Below, piece by piece: positions 4,788-5,933 of a stretch of 5,933 nucleotides of DNA; position 1 is the stretch's first letter; the number at the start of each line of letters is the position of its first letter. The notes below the pieces were generated by a model. It was not told where the DNA came from and made no database searches. It worked only from the letters and a program-made list of their open reading frames with translations. The DNA is from JAYTUJ01 sp043744615 (lineage in GTDB: Bacteria; Patescibacteriota; Minisyncoccia; Phycocordibacterales; CAIRYW01). Location: positions 1 to 5,933 of the forward strand of contig JAYTUJ010000036.1 of the NCBI GenBank assembly GCA_043744615.1. Direction: 5' to 3'. A program made the translations under genes and the position numbers.

Positions 4788-5933
4788 ATGAATAACGTTA
4801 CAGATGCTCATATTAATAAACTACTTTCACGAGGAATATTGTCTTTTATAGACCCTCAAGATAGTTTCAAAAATAAACTCATTGCGAAAGCAAAAGGACA
4901 GTACACTAAAGATATTATTATTAAATTTGGTGTTGATCCTACTCGGCCTGACATTCACCTTGGTCACGCTGTTGTTTTTAAAAGACTTCGAGAATTTCAA
5001 GACCTCGGATGTAAAGTTGTTTTTTTAATTGGCGATGTAACCGCTCAAATTGGTGATCCGACCGGAAAAAGCAAAGTTCGCCCGGAATTAGAACAGCAAG
5101 AAGTTGAAGCTAATATGAAAACATACCTCGATCAAGTGGGTAATATTCTTCGTACTGATGAAGAAGCATTTTCGTGGATTAGAAATTCTGATTGGTTTAC
5201 AAACGTAACTGATATTGTTGCTCCTACTGATTCAGTTGTCCAAATTGGAAACGAAAAAGCTGCTGGAAATTCTTTTGTCGGTAAAGCTGCTTTTTTTGAA
5301 CAGACAAGAATGCAAATAAGCCATCTAAAAAAAGATTCTATTCGAGGAATTACATTAGTTACCCTTCTTTCAATCTTAAGAAAAATAACTCATGCTCGTC
5401 TTATCGAAAGAGATATGTTTCAAGATCGTATTAACAACAATAGCGAGTTGTACATGCACGAGATGATGTATCCAGTACTACAAGGAATTGATTCTATGGT
5501 CATTGCACAAATATACGGTTCTTGTGATTTAGAAGTTGGAGGAAGCGACCAAACATTTAACATGTTAATGGGTCGTGATGTGATGAAAAATGCAGAAATT
5601 CCTGAACAGTCTGTACTCTCTTTTGATTTACTTGTTGGAACAGATGGAAAAGAGAAAATGAGTAAAAGCCTTGATAATTATGTCTCAATTATTGATTCGT
5701 CTTCTGAAATGTACGGAAAAATAATGTCGATACCTGATTCAGCTATCGTAGCTTACTTTAAACTTTGTACTGATATTTCTGATGAAGAATTGGAAAAAAT
5801 AAAAAGTGATTTAACGTCCCGCTTAGTAAATCCAAAACATATAAAAGTTCGATTAGCGAAAAAAATCGTCTCAATATATTTTGATCCTGAAACTGCAGAA
5901 CATGAAGAATTTAATTTTGATGAAACTTTTAAA
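4788..5933 (+). CDS. tyrS: Tyrosyl-tRNA synthetase, 3' end cut off by the window
   Basis: This class I synthetase activates tyrosine with ATP and charges tRNA-Tyr. The visible 382 residues contain the HIGH-type motif in FGVDPTRPDIHLGH (47-60), the Rossmann-fold stretch VVFLIGDVTAQIGDPTGKS (77-95), the tyrosine-site region HEMMYPVLQG (224-233) and VGGSDQTFNMLMGR (250-263), and KMSKS (290-294). These are features of the TyrZ-like branch, whose motif is DPTxPDxHLGH. Between the Trp of SDWF (136) and the LLSILRKITHARLIERDMF segment there are about 64 residues where ordinary members have about 16, so roughly 48 extra residues sit in the catalytic domain. The frame is open through the insert and its codon use is normal. 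The sequence ends within the C-terminal helical anticodon-binding region, so the presence of an S4-like tail cannot be judged. The ATG at 4788 is the only sensible start; translation probably begins without a leader. The gene diverges from the PBP gene across 54 bp. Confidence 0.94.
   Translation, partial: MNNVTDAHINKLLSRGILSFIDPQDSFKNKLIAKAKGQYTKDIIIKFGVDPTRPDIHLGHAVVFKRLREFQDLGCKVVFLIGDVTAQIGDPTGKSKVRPELEQQEVEANMKTYLDQVGNILRTDEEAFSWIRNSDWFTNVTDIVAPTDSVVQIGNEKAAGNSFVGKAAFFEQTRMQISHLKKDSIRGITLVTLLSILRKITHARLIERDMFQDRINNNSELYMHEMMYPVLQGIDSMVIAQIYGSCDLEVGGSDQTFNMLMGRDVMKNAEIPEQSVLSFDLLVGTDGKEKMSKSLDNYVSIIDSSSEMYGKIMSIPDSAIVAYFKLCTDISDEELEKIKSDLTSRLVNPKHIKVRLAKKIVSIYFDPETAEHEEFNFDETFK

Noticed and set aside
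1..5933. Recoded TGA (as in Gracilibacteria or Absconditabacteria)
   Set aside because: All complete frames close with TAA or TAG and contain no internal TGA, and glycines at conserved motifs are encoded by GGN, so the standard code explains everything.
1..5933. CRISPR arrays, tRNA or rRNA genes, transposases or phage genes
   Set aside because: No direct-repeat arrays, cloverleaf sequences or mobile-element proteins were seen on either strand.

Overview
The window reads as a compact, AT-rich bacterial chromosome segment carrying four complete protein genes, one 3'-truncated gene and one strong candidate for an undescribed structured RNA. The most likely source is a Candidate Phyla Radiation (Patescibacteria) organism, probably a Parcubacteria-type lineage. 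This is an inference from combined traits: tight gene packing, a YebC that lacks a whole domain, a very short DUF721/DciA-like protein, a class A penicillin-binding protein with an Ig-like tail, a TyrRS with an insertion, and no convincing Shine-Dalgarno sequence at any start. The standard genetic code fits: the four visible stops are TAA, TAA, TAA and TAG, and no reading frame is interrupted by TGA.

Layout. Positions 1-29 hold an extended -10 promoter (TGCTACAAT). Its predicted start point falls exactly on the first base of a 171-nt element (30-200). The two ends of this element form a continuous 30-bp helix that encloses an AT-rich hairpin, a second compound hairpin and about 27 unpaired bases. 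It resembles a free-standing noncoding RNA, with overall proportions like 6S RNA but no recognised sequence signature. A separate promoter for the next operon begins at its 3' edge. The operon is ruvB (249-1262), a domain-trimmed yebC (1273-1803) and an 86-residue DUF721/DciA-like gene (1809-2069), with gaps of 10 and 5 bp. It converges on a long minus-strand gene for a bifunctional class A PBP (4733-2091); 21 bp separate the two and no terminator is visible. A 54-bp divergent promoter region then leads to tyrS (4788 onward), which runs off the window.

How the genes fit together. The rightward operon is informational: RuvB drives Holliday-junction branch migration, YebC-family proteins assist translation, and the small protein resembles the KH-like core of the helicase loader DciA. 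The PBP polymerises and crosslinks peptidoglycan at the membrane. TyrRS charges tRNA-Tyr. The most unusual shared feature is promoter placement: extended -10 elements sit so close to start codons that tyrS and the PBP gene should be leaderless, and ruvB leaderless or nearly so. In the divergent region the two -10 elements are mirror images. The observations most worth following are the 171-nt RNA, the mirrored leaderless promoters, the clean loss of YebC domain III and the roughly 48-residue TyrRS insertion.
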